Assembly: GCF_041912895.1 (NCBI RefSeq)
Contig: NZ_JAYSGI010000001.1
Location: 1,178,001-1,242,000 of the forward strand
Length of the DNA: 64,000 nt
Reading direction: 5' to 3'
From: Pelagerythrobacter sp041912895
GTDB taxonomy: Bacteria; Pseudomonadota; Alphaproteobacteria; Sphingomonadales; Sphingomonadaceae
In this document: in pieces, positions 35,179 through 43,668 of the stretch
Layout: every line of letters begins with the position of its first letter
Position numbering within the stretch: the first letter of the stretch is position 1
Translations under genes and position numbers: made by a program
Notes under the pieces: generated by a model
The model's input: the letters and a program-made list of their open reading frames with translations, nothing else
Told to the model about the DNA's origin: nothing
Database searches by the model: none

Positions 35179-35388
35179 ATGGACTGGAACAGGATCGTCG
35201 GCATCAACGTGCGCCGGTTCCGGCTCGAGCGGAAGCTGACTCAGGAGCAGCTCGCGCACGATGCGGAGATCGACCTGACCTATCTGGGTGGGATCGAGCG
35301 CTGCCGCCGCAATCCCTCGATCAGTGTTGTCGGTCGTATCGCCGCCACGCTCGGCGTGCATCCGAAGGAGCTGTTCGAGGAAGAGTGA
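35179..35388 (+). CDS. Small XRE-family HTH regulator (controller-protein-like)
   Basis: A 69-residue protein that is almost only an HTH: INVRRFRLERKLTQEQLAHDAEIDLTYLGGIERCRRNPSISVVGRIAATLGV is the classic XRE layout (key elements LTQEQLA and GIERCRRNPS). Size and sequence match the controller (C) proteins of type II restriction systems and similar phage regulators. It is divergent from the nuclease-like gene and has a strong -10 box with a palindrome ahead of it. Confidence 0.85.
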   Translation: MDWNRIVGINVRRFRLERKLTQEQLAHDAEIDLTYLGGIERCRRNPSISVVGRIAATLGVHPKELFEEE

Positions 35389-35718
35389 ACGCCCGGCTGC
35401 GGACGGCCTGCCGGAAGGTCGGCGCAAACCAGATCAGGCCTGTCTTCCCCTGTCCTCGAACAGATTATCCTGTCGCAGCTCGCTGCTGCCGGTCCGGTTT
35501 CGTAATTTGCCCGCCAGCTCCATAAAGCTTGCGATGTCGAGTAGTCTCCCCCTGCTAGGCCGGACGGTAAGAACTGTGAAGCGTGCAGGGGATGATCAGC
35601 TGCAGATATTCCTTGCGCATCTAGTCAGTTTGTGTGGTCGAGATGCCCGGCTCGAGCGTAAGTAGATGCCTGCGGCGTATCCGGTCGGCCTCGACCAGCA
35701 CCTGCCGCCAGCGATCCT
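35389..35718. other. Degraded stretch between XRE regulator and portal fragment
   Basis: About 330 bp where I find no gene. It joins an apparent defence pair to phage debris and probably contains decayed prophage sequence. Confidence 0.4.
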
Positions 35719-36051
35719 TGCAGCGGCATCCAGCTGATGCCGATCGCCGACGTCGCCGCGAAGGACGAATTTTCCAGCGTGAAGAACATCAGTCGCGACG
35801 ATCTGCTCGCCGCGCACCGGGTGCCGCCCCAGCTGATCGGCATCATCCCGCTGAACAATGCCGGCTTCGGCAAGGTCGACGAGGCCCGGGACGTTTTCTA
35901 CGAGACCGAGATCGTGCCGATCGTGCGCCGAATGCTGCGGATGAACGACTGGTTCGGCGTGCGCCTGCTGAGCTTCCGCGACTACACCTGCGCCAACGGG
36001 GACCGGATTACCGAGGAGGGCGTGCGGATCCCGGCGGGGGCGGTGCGGTAG
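35719..36051 (+). pseudogene. C-terminal fragment of a PBSX-type phage portal protein
   Basis: The frame reads GIQLMPIADVAAKDEFSSVKN, then RDDLLAAHRVPPQLIGIIPLNN, which matches the C-terminal third of P2/PBSX-family portal proteins (split at the comma). An ATG at 35737 exists by chance within it. The N-terminal two thirds are missing and no capsid or terminase gene is adjacent, so this is prophage debris. It ends with about 40 residues that diverge from the family. Confidence 0.7.
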
Positions 36052-36147
36052 GGACGTAACGGCTCAGACGGTGCCGATGGGGGGGCGGCGCCAAGCCCAA
36101 ATAAAGAGAAAAAATCAGATTTGGCCATTGAATGTATTGGATAATCT

Positions 36148-36960
36148 TCAAGTGGACTTACTGTGATCGGGCAGGGTAATGGCTTGGCCAGTTTGTAGAA
36201 ATTCAAAGTTCGTACCGAAGCACTGACGTGCTATCTGTTTCTCGTCGAACACGTCCACATATTCGACTTCAATCAGAAAGTAGACCCATAAGGTGCCCGT
36301 CTGGAAAGGCACAGCTTCTTCCGGCAGAAGATTTATCGAGCCGAGACGATCCATGTGATCTCCCGGATTTAAGGTCATCTCAACCCCCAGTTCTGGGCTC
36401 CCCCAAGCTTCAGTATCATCCAGGTCGGGAACAGAGCTAGCGATTGCACTCCTGATTTTGCTGGTCAAAAATTTCGCTGGCGTCGCTCCAAAGTTAGTTA
36501 CAGTCATCTTCATCAGAAGATTGCTCTGAGCTGACCACGCACATTGCCCTCGTTCATTTCGAGTGCTCGCGACACCAACGTAAGCTCGCATTTGCTTGAC
36601 CGAGGTTTCTCTCGCGATTGCATTGGCTTCGATCGCAGCATTAGCCGCCTTCTCGGTATCCTCGACTGCCGATAGTGTGGCATCCAACGTACGCTTAACG
36701 AACCACACGCCGATTGCGGTGATGACTACCGTCGCGATTGTTGCGAAGAACATTAGCATTGCCCACCAGACCATGTCTTGCTGTGCTTGCAGATTAGCCT
36801 GGGCGAATTGTTCTGCCTGATTTATCGTGGTCAAAGCGGCATCAGCAGCGTCAGAAGTCTGAACAGTCACTAGGGGCGATCCAGAATCTGCGACGGTCTC
36901 GGAAACGACATCCGTCGATTTGGCATTCGGTGTTACGGTCAGATTGCTACCCGACATCAT
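36148..36960 (-). CDS. Single-pass membrane protein of unknown function
   Basis: A 270-residue protein. ATG 36960 is chosen because AGGAAGG precedes it by 6 nt. A transmembrane helix spans about residues 67-90 (WWAMLMFFATIATVVITAIGVWFV) flanked by alanine-rich helical stretches. The C-terminal ~150 residues look like a beta-rich soluble domain (LLMKMTVTNFGATPAKF). Similar orphan proteins are common in genomic islands. GC content is clearly lower than the core genome, suggesting transfer. Confidence 0.7.
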   Translation of the reverse strand: MMSGSNLTVTPNAKSTDVVSETVADSGSPLVTVQTSDAADAALTTINQAEQFAQANLQAQQDMVWWAMLMFFATIATVVITAIGVWFVKRTLDATLSAVEDTEKAANAAIEANAIARETSVKQMRAYVGVASTRNERGQCAWSAQSNLLMKMTVTNFGATPAKFLTSKIRSAIASSVPDLDDTEAWGSPELGVEMTLNPGDHMDRLGSINLLPEEAVPFQTGTLWVYFLIEVEYVDVFDEKQIARQCFGTNFEFLQTGQAITLPDHSKST

Positions 36961-37037
36961 AAGCAACCTTCCTGATTTTCTCGGGCTTACTGGCAAAACG
37001 CAATTCGCATACTCGATATCACAGTGACCGCCAGAGG

Positions 37038-37310
37038 TCAGCGCGAACACTGAGGCAAATTCAGAATGTTGTTGTGCGGGTAGCTATCGTAGATCGTCCG
37101 CAGATAGCGGCGGCGGCTGGTCGGATGGGTGTCGACGACGATCTGCTGCTGCTGGCCGGCCGGATTGAGCGTGTAGAAGATATCGCCGGCGGCGATGTAC
37201 GCAATGATGGTGTCAATCGAATACCACCAGCCCACACCTCCGAGCCCCTGGATGCGCCGGTCGGTGTCCTGGTTGTCGGGAGTGAAGCAGGTTGCATAGA
37301 AAGTCGCCAT
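37038..37310 (-). CDS. DUF3892-domain protein
   Basis: A 90-residue protein with the DUF3892 pattern: DRRIQGLGGVGWW near residue 18, IAYIAAGDIFYT near 38, and C-terminal YLRTIYD...NNILNLPQC. Function of the family is unknown. It follows the LuxR-type response-regulator gene by 40 nt on the same strand. Confidence 0.75.
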   Translation of the reverse strand: MATFYATCFTPDNQDTDRRIQGLGGVGWWYSIDTIIAYIAAGDIFYTLNPAGQQQQIVVDTHPTSRRRYLRTIYDSYPHNNILNLPQCSR

Positions 37311-37350
37311 TGCAGTAATCCTCTTTTGTTAAGTTTGGCAGATATCGTGC

Positions 37351-37989
37351 TTATCCGGAACGGGTATCGTCGAACGTCAACCCGATCCTGACCGCATCCG
37401 CGACATGACGTGCGCGCAGCTTCTGCATCATGTTCGACCGATGGATTTCGACGGTGCGCGGGCTGATTTCGAGCTCGATGGCGATTTCCTTGTTCGCCCG
37501 GCCCTTGGTCAGCCAGTCGAGCACTTCGCGCTCGCGTGGCGTCAGAGATTCCAGTCGACTCTTTGCATCGATCAGGGCGCGCTGGGCCTCGGCATGACGC
37601 GCGGCATCTTCGATGGCCGAGCGCAACTTTGGCTGCAGCGTGTTCCGCGACGCGGGCCAAGCCACGCAGTCGGCCGCTCCCGCCCTGACCGCATCGACGA
37701 CCCAGTCGATATCCGGTTCGGCGTTGGCGAAGATCACGGGCAGCCCGATTTTTGCGCGATGGAGCACGTCCATCACTTCGCCCGCAGTCTGCGTACCCGA
37801 TTGCCGATAGAGAATGACGCCCGACTTGGGCGCATAGGCGATCAGCTCGGCGAGGTCGGCGTAGATCTCGGCATGCAGGGACATCGTGAAGATCACACGG
37901 GCGATGTCGTTGCGCTTGGCATAGTCGGCACCGACGACGTGAACGGTGCGCGCGCTCTTAAGGCCGGGCGCTTTGCTCTCGCCCGTCAT
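37351..37989 (-). CDS. LuxR/FixJ-type regulator with degenerate receiver domain
   Basis: A 212-residue protein. The C-terminus is a clear GerE HTH (LTPREREVLDWLTKGRANKEIA, then SPRTVEIHRSNMMQKLRAR). The N-terminal ~125 residues look like a receiver fold, but the strand that should hold the phospho-acceptor aspartate reads SGVILYRQSG, with no Asp. It is probably phosphorylation-independent. Its start overlaps the end of the membrane-protein gene by 32 nt. Confidence 0.83.
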   Translation of the reverse strand: MTGESKAPGLKSARTVHVVGADYAKRNDIARVIFTMSLHAEIYADLAELIAYAPKSGVILYRQSGTQTAGEVMDVLHRAKIGLPVIFANAEPDIDWVVDAVRAGAADCVAWPASRNTLQPKLRSAIEDAARHAEAQRALIDAKSRLESLTPREREVLDWLTKGRANKEIAIELEISPRTVEIHRSNMMQKLRARHVADAVRIGLTFDDTRSG

Positions 37990-38404
37990 CGACCTTCGCC
38001 CGCCAGGCCTGGTGCAGCGACCCCCAGATGATCAGGAGGATTTCCAGCCAGTAGGGAAACCGCTGGAATACGGCGTAGACCAGCTCGTACATTTCCGGCG
38101 CGGCCATGCGGATGAAATGACCGGCGACTGAGTAGAACTGGAGCGAGCACATCCATATCGGCCAGATCCTGTCGGCCTTGAGTGCAACGACGAAAAACAG
38201 GGCGAAGCCGGTGACGTCGAACGTGAAATGCCAGAGGTCGACGACTTCGTAGATTTCGGCGTGGCTGAAGGCGTTGTGGAGCATGAAATCCGCGGCCGCC
38301 CAGGCGACCATAATCACGGCGATCGACCGCTCGGGCCAGCCCCCCTTCCAGAATGCCAACATTGTCGCGACGAACAGCAGCGCGAGCTGAGCGAAATAAA
38401 GCAT
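37958..38404 (-). CDS. Small multi-pass membrane protein
   Basis: A 148-residue hydrophobic protein with about four to five membrane segments (ALLFVATMLAFWKGG, AVIMVAWAAADFML, FALFFVVALKA, WLEILLIIWGSL). No family recognised. Coupled by overlap to the degenerate response regulator, so the two may act together. Confidence 0.7.
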   Translation of the reverse strand: MLYFAQLALLFVATMLAFWKGGWPERSIAVIMVAWAAADFMLHNAFSHAEIYEVVDLWHFTFDVTGFALFFVVALKADRIWPIWMCSLQFYSVAGHFIRMAAPEMYELVYAVFQRFPYWLEILLIIWGSLHQAWRAKVDDGREQSARP

Positions 38405-38444
38405 CGGCGGGGCATTGCCCGAGCGGTCGGGCTAGTCAATTTTG

Positions 38445-38801
38445 TTAGGCGTTCTGGAGCTCGGCCCCGGTAAACACCTTTTGCGGAGCGTCAGGGCAGG
38501 TCGGATGCTCCGGCCCCGCGACGACGCGATGCGCGTTGCGCAGCGCAGCGTGGCTGTGGGCGATTTCGTCCTGCGCCGCGCTCAGCTGGGCCAGCGCTTG
38601 CTGAGCCCTCTTCAACGCCGGCTGCGCGTAGACGGCGGCTTCGTGCGAGCGATAGGTGACACGCGTGTTGATGATTTCGTTGATGAGATCGGTGGTGCGC
38701 AGGGCGGCCTGGTCGATCGTTTCCTCGACCTCGTTGATGGCCGAGCTCAAGCGTATCGCGGACGTTGGGTCGATATTCACTGTCATTCCCCCGTGGAGCA
38801 T
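38445..38801 (-). CDS. Hypothetical helical protein
   Basis: A 118-residue protein if started at ATG 38801; ATG 38786 (MTVNIDPTSA) is equally possible. Predicted as mostly helix with repeated Ala/Gln/Glu (VEETIDQAALRTTDLINEI, then ALKRAQQALAQLSAAQDEI). It may form a coiled coil. No family recognised. It lies just after the tethered LuxR-type gene. Confidence 0.6.
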   Translation of the reverse strand: MLHGGMTVNIDPTSAIRLSSAINEVEETIDQAALRTTDLINEIINTRVTYRSHEAAVYAQPALKRAQQALAQLSAAQDEIAHSHAALRNAHRVVAGPEHPTCPDAPQKVFTGAELQNA

Positions 38802-38829
38802 GGAACCTGCTCGTGGCGGGACCGGTCGG

Positions 38830-39324
38830 CTATGACCCCAACAGGAATTGCAGACCGGCCGCAATTCCAAGAGCACTCAGGCCCGCGAGGCCGACCAGCG
38901 CCGTACCCTGCAGCATGAGGACTATCCTGTCTGTCGGGCCCAATCGCTTCGGATCCAGCCACAAGGCGCTCCAACGGAAGGAGTTCTCTGTGGGTCGACC
39001 GCCGCCCCCTGGTTGCGACCCGGGGGCGGCTTCGGCCTCTTCCGTCGAAGCGCCCTTAGGGTGTTCTACGGAACTGGCATCCGGAGTTATGGGGAGCGTC
39101 TCCGCTGGGAACGATTCCCCATACCGGGCCATGCCGTATAGGCGCGCGGCTTCGTTGCGGGTCGACGCGCCAAGCTTGGATCGGGCCACGTCGAGGTGCC
39201 GGTCCACCGTCTTGGGGGAAATGCCCATTTCGCGCCCGATCTCCTTCGACGACATGCGCCGAAGCACCAACTCAAGGGCCTGTTTTTGCTTCTCGGTGAG
39301 AGAATCCATCGGGTCGTCAGGCAT
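38830..39324 (-). CDS. LuxR-type HTH protein with C-terminal membrane anchor
   Basis: A 164-residue protein. Residues ~5-65 are a GerE HTH (SLTEKQKQALELVLRRMSSKEIG, then SPKTVDRHLDVARSKLG). A Pro/Gly/Glu-rich linker follows. Residues ~137-160 form a hydrophobic helix (IVLMLQGTALVGLAGLSALGIAAG). The DNA-binding domain would thus be held at the inner membrane on its cytoplasmic side. No sensor domain is present. Target unknown. Confidence 0.8.
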   Translation of the reverse strand: MPDDPMDSLTEKQKQALELVLRRMSSKEIGREMGISPKTVDRHLDVARSKLGASTRNEAARLYGMARYGESFPAETLPITPDASSVEHPKGASTEEAEAAPGSQPGGGGRPTENSFRWSALWLDPKRLGPTDRIVLMLQGTALVGLAGLSALGIAAGLQFLLGS

Positions 39325-39434
39325 CCATCGAGCCTATAGGCCTAACGTTTCGCGGCGATAAGATTCAAAGTTAACGGCGGGTGGCAATGTCGGGTGCTAG
39401 GGGCATCCCAGGCACGCCGTCGACGCGGATCTGC

Positions 39435-39551
39435 CTATCTGAACAGGTTGTACAGAGGCCAGCCTATCAGCAGCAGCCAGAATACTGCGAGCATCGTGTA
39501 GAGCACCGATGCCCGCAGGGCGCGTATCACATTGGTCGCTATCGCCGCCAT
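39435..39551 (-). CDS. Possible small single-pass membrane protein
   Basis: A 38-residue frame starting MAAIATNVIRALRAS and containing one hydrophobic helix (MLAVFWLLLIGWPLYNLF). It begins 3 nt after the stop of the SRAP remnant. Its composition is that of a genuine membrane peptide, but the ribosome-binding site is weak, so this is tentative. Confidence 0.35.
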   Translation of the reverse strand: MAAIATNVIRALRASVLYTMLAVFWLLLIGWPLYNLFR

Positions 39552-39554
39552 CGC

Positions 39555-39855
39555 CTAACTCATTTCGATCAGCTGCGACGGAAACGCAGCCGGCAGCGTA
39601 AGCGCCTCATCGAGATCGGCCTGTAGCCAGCGATCGTAATCCTCCTCGTGCAGGATGACCGGGATCGCCTTCGGGTGGATCGCGCCGACGACATGCGCCG
39701 CGGGATCGCCTTCGTAGCCGGTGGTCAGGAACGAGAAGAACGGCGCGGGCCCGGCCGGGCGCCAGATGCCGGCAAAGGCAAAGATCGGCTGCGCGCGCAG
39801 GCTGAACCAGTAGGGGCGCTTCTTTCCGGTTTCCGGGTCTGCTCGCGGGCAGATA
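39555..39855 (-). pseudogene. C-terminal remnant of a SRAP (YedK/HMCES-type) protein
   Basis: The frame reads YWFSLRAQPIFAFAGIWRP, then FSFLTT, then VVGAIHPKAIPVILHEEDYDRWL (the latter with core AIHPKAIPVIL), which is the C-terminal half of SOS-response-associated peptidases that crosslink to abasic sites. A stop codon at 39856-39858 precedes it in frame, and the catalytic Cys2 half is missing. It is therefore a truncated copy. Confidence 0.7.
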
Positions 39856-39902
39856 TCACAGGAGCATGGTCACGCCCGAAGTCTCATAGCCACGCTGGCA
39901 GA

Positions 39903-40655
39903 CTAACAGGGAGCGTCGGTTAATCCGTCCAGCGCGAGGCTGCCTTCACCATAGAGATAGGCCCCGTCGAAATCGCACAGCTTTCGCAGGCCAACCTCGT
40001 CGAGGATGCGGAGCCGGCCCTCGCCCTCCATGACCACCATCCCGCGCTCCTTCAGCGTGCGAAAGCTCCGGTTGGCGTGGACGGCGGAAATGCCACACGC
40101 TTCCGCATAATCGCGCTGCAACAGGGGAACCGGGAAATCCCGGTCAGCATCGTAGAGGCCCACCAATCGCAGGCGCTCGATAAGTTCGACGAGCAGATGC
40201 GCGATCCGCCCTTCTGCATTGAGGCGACCGAGCCGAAATATCCATTCGCGGTGCATCGCTGCATCGAGCAGAGTCGAAAACCACATAGCCCTGCCGAGAT
40301 GAGGATGAACCGCGATGACCTGCGAGAGCGCCGCATGCGGTACCTTAGCCAGTACGGTCCTCGTGAGCGACTGCACGCTGTGGTCGAGACGCTTCATGGC
40401 ATAACCATGGAGGTCGACGAAATCGCCAGCAATATTGACCTCGACCAGTTGCCGGTCGCCGCGCTGGTCCTCGAGATGCCGGAGCATCACGCCCTCGATC
40501 AGATAATAGCTGTTGTCGAGCCGGTCGCCACGCGAGACCAATGTTTCGCGAGGTGCGAGGACCATCGTGTCGGCTACCACACCTTCGAGCGCGCGCTTTT
40601 CCGCCGCGCTCAGATCGTGACGCAAACGACCCTTGAGGAAGCGCTCCATCACCAT
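39903..40655 (-). CDS. Crp/Fnr-family transcriptional regulator
   Basis: A 250-residue regulator. A cyclic-nucleotide-binding-like beta-roll covers residues ~15-125 (SRGDRLDNSYYLIEGVMLRHL). A winged HTH follows near residues 165-225 (LLQRDYAEACGISAVHANRSFRTLKERGM). No cysteine cluster for an Fe-S centre is visible, so it is not FNR-like; ligand unknown. It follows the DUF1989 gene and belongs to a set of small stress-type genes. Confidence 0.9.
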   Translation of the reverse strand: MVMERFLKGRLRHDLSAAEKRALEGVVADTMVLAPRETLVSRGDRLDNSYYLIEGVMLRHLEDQRGDRQLVEVNIAGDFVDLHGYAMKRLDHSVQSLTRTVLAKVPHAALSQVIAVHPHLGRAMWFSTLLDAAMHREWIFRLGRLNAEGRIAHLLVELIERLRLVGLYDADRDFPVPLLQRDYAEACGISAVHANRSFRTLKERGMVVMEGEGRLRILDEVGLRKLCDFDGAYLYGEGSLALDGLTDAPC

Positions 40656-40724
40656 ATCGTGTCCCCTTCGCTCGCTTCGCTATCGCGCCTCGCGAACGAG
40701 GTCAAAAGCGAGATGGTCGGCGCT

Positions 40725-41306
40725 CTAGACGACCCGATAGTCGATCGGCTTGAAGGTGCCGCCGTTGGAAGCGTAGGCCGAGCACGCGGTCAAACCGATA
40801 ATCAAGGGTCTGAGCGCGCGAAACCTGATAGAATCGCCTGCCTTCGTCTGTGGCGGTTCGACGGAGAGCTTTCCCGTCTTCTGGTCGACTGGCACATTCA
40901 TGAAGACATTGAACGCGGTGGGGATCGCGTCCTCTTCGATGCCATAGGGCGCCAGCGCCGCGGCGAGATTGCCAAAGCACCCCCGATGCTCGGGCTTGTC
41001 GGGATAAAAATGACGGAACGTGGCCTGCGAACACGGCGTGAGCAGGAAATCGTGCTGGCCTATCGTATCCTCGACGATTTCCAGCATCTTTTGTGACCGG
41101 TTCGACCAGAGCATGTTGCCCGTCGTCAACCGCGTGGTTTCCTCGTAGTCGAACGTGCGTCCGTTCGACAGGACCTCGCGAACATCGTCACGCGCAAAGG
41201 CAAGCAGGTCACTTACCTGTCCCCCCACCGGATCGATGACCAACAGTTCCGCGCCTTCGGCCAGTTCGAAGGCGACGCCGCTACGCGGCGGGATTCTCGT
41301 GATCAT
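40725..41306 (-). CDS. DUF1989 (urea-carboxylase-associated type) protein
   Basis: A 193-residue protein with the DUF1989 pattern: VIDPVGGQVSDLLAFA near residue 25, SNGRTFDYEETTRLTTGNMLWSNRS near 47 (core TTGNMLWSNR), and FNVFMNVPVDQKTGKL near 130. Related proteins sit with urea or amino-acid degradation genes. The start overlaps the end of the YcgG/YqcI-type gene by 26 nt, indicating coupling. Confidence 0.83.
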   Translation of the reverse strand: MITRIPPRSGVAFELAEGAELLVIDPVGGQVSDLLAFARDDVREVLSNGRTFDYEETTRLTTGNMLWSNRSQKMLEIVEDTIGQHDFLLTPCSQATFRHFYPDKPEHRGCFGNLAAALAPYGIEEDAIPTAFNVFMNVPVDQKTGKLSVEPPQTKAGDSIRFRALRPLIIGLTACSAYASNGGTFKPIDYRVV

Positions 41307-42006
41307 CGATACGTTTATCCCTGAATGGACACTGCCAGTTTCCGTCGACCGCCCGACCGCTGTATTGTCGAGCCTCGCTGCTTTCGCCGTAGCGCGCGAG
41401 CATCGGGTTTGTCGAACCCGCCAGCTCTTCGTCCCGCGCCAGGATGCGCTCGCGCATCCGCTCGTAGCGGTTCTCTTTGCGCAGACGCTCGAACTGGTCG
41501 TGGAGATTGAACACCAGCGTCGGAAAGCGCATCCGGCGCGCCGGTCGCGATGCGTGCGGGTGCAGGCCCACGACGAAATAAGCCTGCTTGCCGAAACTCA
41601 GCCCGAAGTGCGGATCGTCGACCTCTGGGCTGACGCGCGCGTCATACGATTGGCCGAGCCATACATCCTTGTCGGCGAGCGACTGCAACCGTTCCCACAT
41701 CGCCCTTTCGAAGGCGGCTTCGTCGAGATCGTCCGGACCGGAGAACACGACCGCGAGGCTGCGCAGACCAGCAGGATCCCTGTCATAGCTCCGGCTCCAT
41801 TTGAGCAGTTCGTGATGGAGGCGGACATCGTCCCACGCACTTGTCATGGACCACGCGGGCACGATGCGAAGCGATCCCCGGGCCAGAGCCGATTTTGCGC
41901 CGACGCACGGAAAGTCCGGATCGGCGATGTGCTCGCGCAAGGCCTGCTCAAGAGCATTCACGTCCATGGGCATGAGGAGAGAGGCCGGGTCGCGGTACGA
42001 TTGCAT
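41281..42006 (-). CDS. YqcI/YcgG-family protein
   Basis: A 241-residue protein. Family motifs include DFPCVGAKSALARG near residue 30, LAVVFSGPDDLDE near 85, AMWERLQSLADKD near 105, DDPHFGLSFGKQAYFVVGLHP near 130 (core FSFSFGGKAFFVVGLHP in relatives) and FNLHDQFERLR near 170. Start ATG 42006 is chosen by family N-terminus. Some relatives are heme-dependent guanidine N-hydroxylases, others are fused to oxidases; the exact reaction is not assignable here. It overlaps the DUF1989 gene. Confidence 0.83.
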   Translation of the reverse strand: MQSYRDPASLLMPMDVNALEQALREHIADPDFPCVGAKSALARGSLRIVPAWSMTSAWDDVRLHHELLKWSRSYDRDPAGLRSLAVVFSGPDDLDEAAFERAMWERLQSLADKDVWLGQSYDARVSPEVDDPHFGLSFGKQAYFVVGLHPHASRPARRMRFPTLVFNLHDQFERLRKENRYERMRERILARDEELAGSTNPMLARYGESSEARQYSGRAVDGNWQCPFRDKRIDDHENPAA

Positions 42007-42055
42007 GGCGCTTCTACGCCCGGCCAGACAGTCGTTTCCCACCATATAACAAAGA

Positions 42056-42616
42056 TCAGCCAGTCTCGCTGCCTTGGCACCTGCCTTCCGGCAATTCGAC
42101 GTTCGCCAGCGCCGTAGCACCGGCGAAATCCGCCTTTTCATCGGAGATCACTGTCATTTTGCCGTCGGTTTCGAGCACGACCCAAGTCGCATCCTCGATC
42201 CGCGCGAGGCCATGCTGCCGGATGGCACCGCACACTTCGGCTTTCGAAATCCGCGTCTCGCGCAGGGCCTCGTCGAGGTACTCCCCATGATACACCAGCA
42301 GGGTGGGCTGCACCTTCACGATGTTAGAGAACCACGCAAAACGCTGGGCGAAAAACGTGAGCGCGAACTGCAATCCGGCAATCACCGCGATCGCCGCGAT
42401 CGCGCGAAGTGCCGGAACGCTGTTGAGGAGGATTCCCGATGCCGCCAGGCTGCCGACCGTGATGTTGATGATCCAGTCAAAGCTGTTCAGCTGTGCAGTC
42501 GCGCGCTTGCCGACCATGCGAACCAGCGCGACGATGAGAATGTAGAAGAGCGCGGCCGAAAGCGCTGCGTCGCCGATGTCAGACCACGCGATAATCCAAT
42601 CGGAGGATTCAGTCAT
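42056..42616 (-). CDS. DUF421/YetF-type membrane protein
   Basis: A 186-residue protein with three membrane helices in the first ~95 residues (ALFYILIVALVRMVGKR, then DWIINITVGSLAASG) and a small cytoplasmic domain (LLVYHGEYLDEALRETRIS...). This is the YetF/YcaP layout. Roles are poorly known; relatives are stress- or sporulation-induced. ATG 42616 fits the family start. The neighbouring small gene ends 14 nt upstream. Confidence 0.85.
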   Translation of the reverse strand: MTESSDWIIAWSDIGDAALSAALFYILIVALVRMVGKRATAQLNSFDWIINITVGSLAASGILLNSVPALRAIAAIAVIAGLQFALTFFAQRFAWFSNIVKVQPTLLVYHGEYLDEALRETRISKAEVCGAIRQHGLARIEDATWVVLETDGKMTVISDEKADFAGATALANVELPEGRCQGSETG

Positions 42617-42629
42617 CCAAATTCCGCTT

Positions 42630-42830
42630 TCAAGTAATTTCCCAGATACCCGCCGTGCTACGCCGCAAGGTGCCAATCTTGTCTCCGTCCTCCCACAGCG
42701 TCGCCGATACGACGCCCCGCTCGCGCTCGAGTTTTGCGAACAAACCATCCGGTTTGTCAGCCTCGAACTCGATCTCCTCGATAGCCTCGGGATCGCCCGT
42801 CTTCACGAACCGCACAGTATAGGTCGGCAT
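42630..42830 (-). CDS. Hypothetical 66-residue protein
   Basis: Starts MPTYTVRFVKTGDPEAIEE behind the strong site GGAAGGAA (8 nt upstream). A short alpha/beta domain rich in acidic residues with no recognised family. It reads well as a protein and is spaced 14 nt from DUF421 on the same strand, so it belongs to that operon. Confidence 0.65.
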   Translation of the reverse strand: MPTYTVRFVKTGDPEAIEEIEFEADKPDGLFAKLERERGVVSATLWEDGDKIGTLRRSTAGIWEIT

Positions 42831-43078
42831 GCAGATTCCTTCCGTGAACCGGAGGAGAGGCTCTAGATCGCGGCGATCTAAGCGTCGATTTGACATTTGT
42901 TAGTCGGCTATGCAGCCTTTCAGACCGCACCCGCGATACCGCTGGCAAATCGGCTCGCAGGGATCCGAGAGATGCGCGACAGCAATGGGCCTCCGCAGAG
43001 CCCATTCTGTGGCCGAAACTCGTGCGACCTCGTCGCGTAGCACGGAACGTCGGCTTCGCATGCGCAGTTGGCGAGCCC

Positions 43079-43450
43079 CTAAACGAGAAACCACAGGCTG
43101 ACGAGCAAAACGAACGAACCCAGGCTCATCATCCCGACAACCAAGCGAAGGTTCATGCGCCGCACAGGCCGCACTGAATGAGCATCGAGGCGTTCCAGTA
43201 CGATGCATGAATGGCGCTCGGCGAGAAAGAACACGACCATCCCGGCAAGAACAAAGCACGACGCAATGGCGCGCGGCAACCAGGACGGCTGCATCTCCTC
43301 GAACAGGGCGTTGAATCCGACACCGATGCCAACGGCGGCGAGCCCGGTTCGCATCCAGCCGGCGAAGGTCCGCTCGTTGGCCAGCATGGTGCGATCTTCG
43401 GCAAGGTCCGTGCGTTGGCCTGCCAATTCGACCCGGTCATGCCCGTCCAT
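43079..43450 (-). CDS. YidH/DUF202-family membrane protein
   Basis: A 123-residue protein with the DUF202 signature DRTMLANERTFAGWMRTGLAAVGIGVGF (core LANERTFAGWMRTGLA near residue 22) and three membrane helices. ATG 43450 follows AAGGAGG by 7 nt. Function unknown. It is the upstream end of the run of minus-strand stress-type genes. Confidence 0.85.
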   Translation of the reverse strand: MDGHDRVELAGQRTDLAEDRTMLANERTFAGWMRTGLAAVGIGVGFNALFEEMQPSWLPRAIASCFVLAGMVVFFLAERHSCIVLERLDAHSVRPVRRMNLRLVVGMMSLGSFVLLVSLWFLV

Positions 43451-43668
43451 CACCAGACCTCCTTGCGGTTTCAACGCTCAACAATGGCGACAAAGCGTGC
43501 AACAATCGACACGATAAAGGTTAGCTTGCCGCTGGGGTCCTCCTCAGCGAGCGTCGCAGTTTCAGTCCAGTCGACATCAAGACGGCCGCCCGCAAGGATC
43601 GGCGGACGATCCGAACTCCTATTCTGGCCCCCCCAACATAGCAACAACCAACCGGAGGAATTCGCGGA

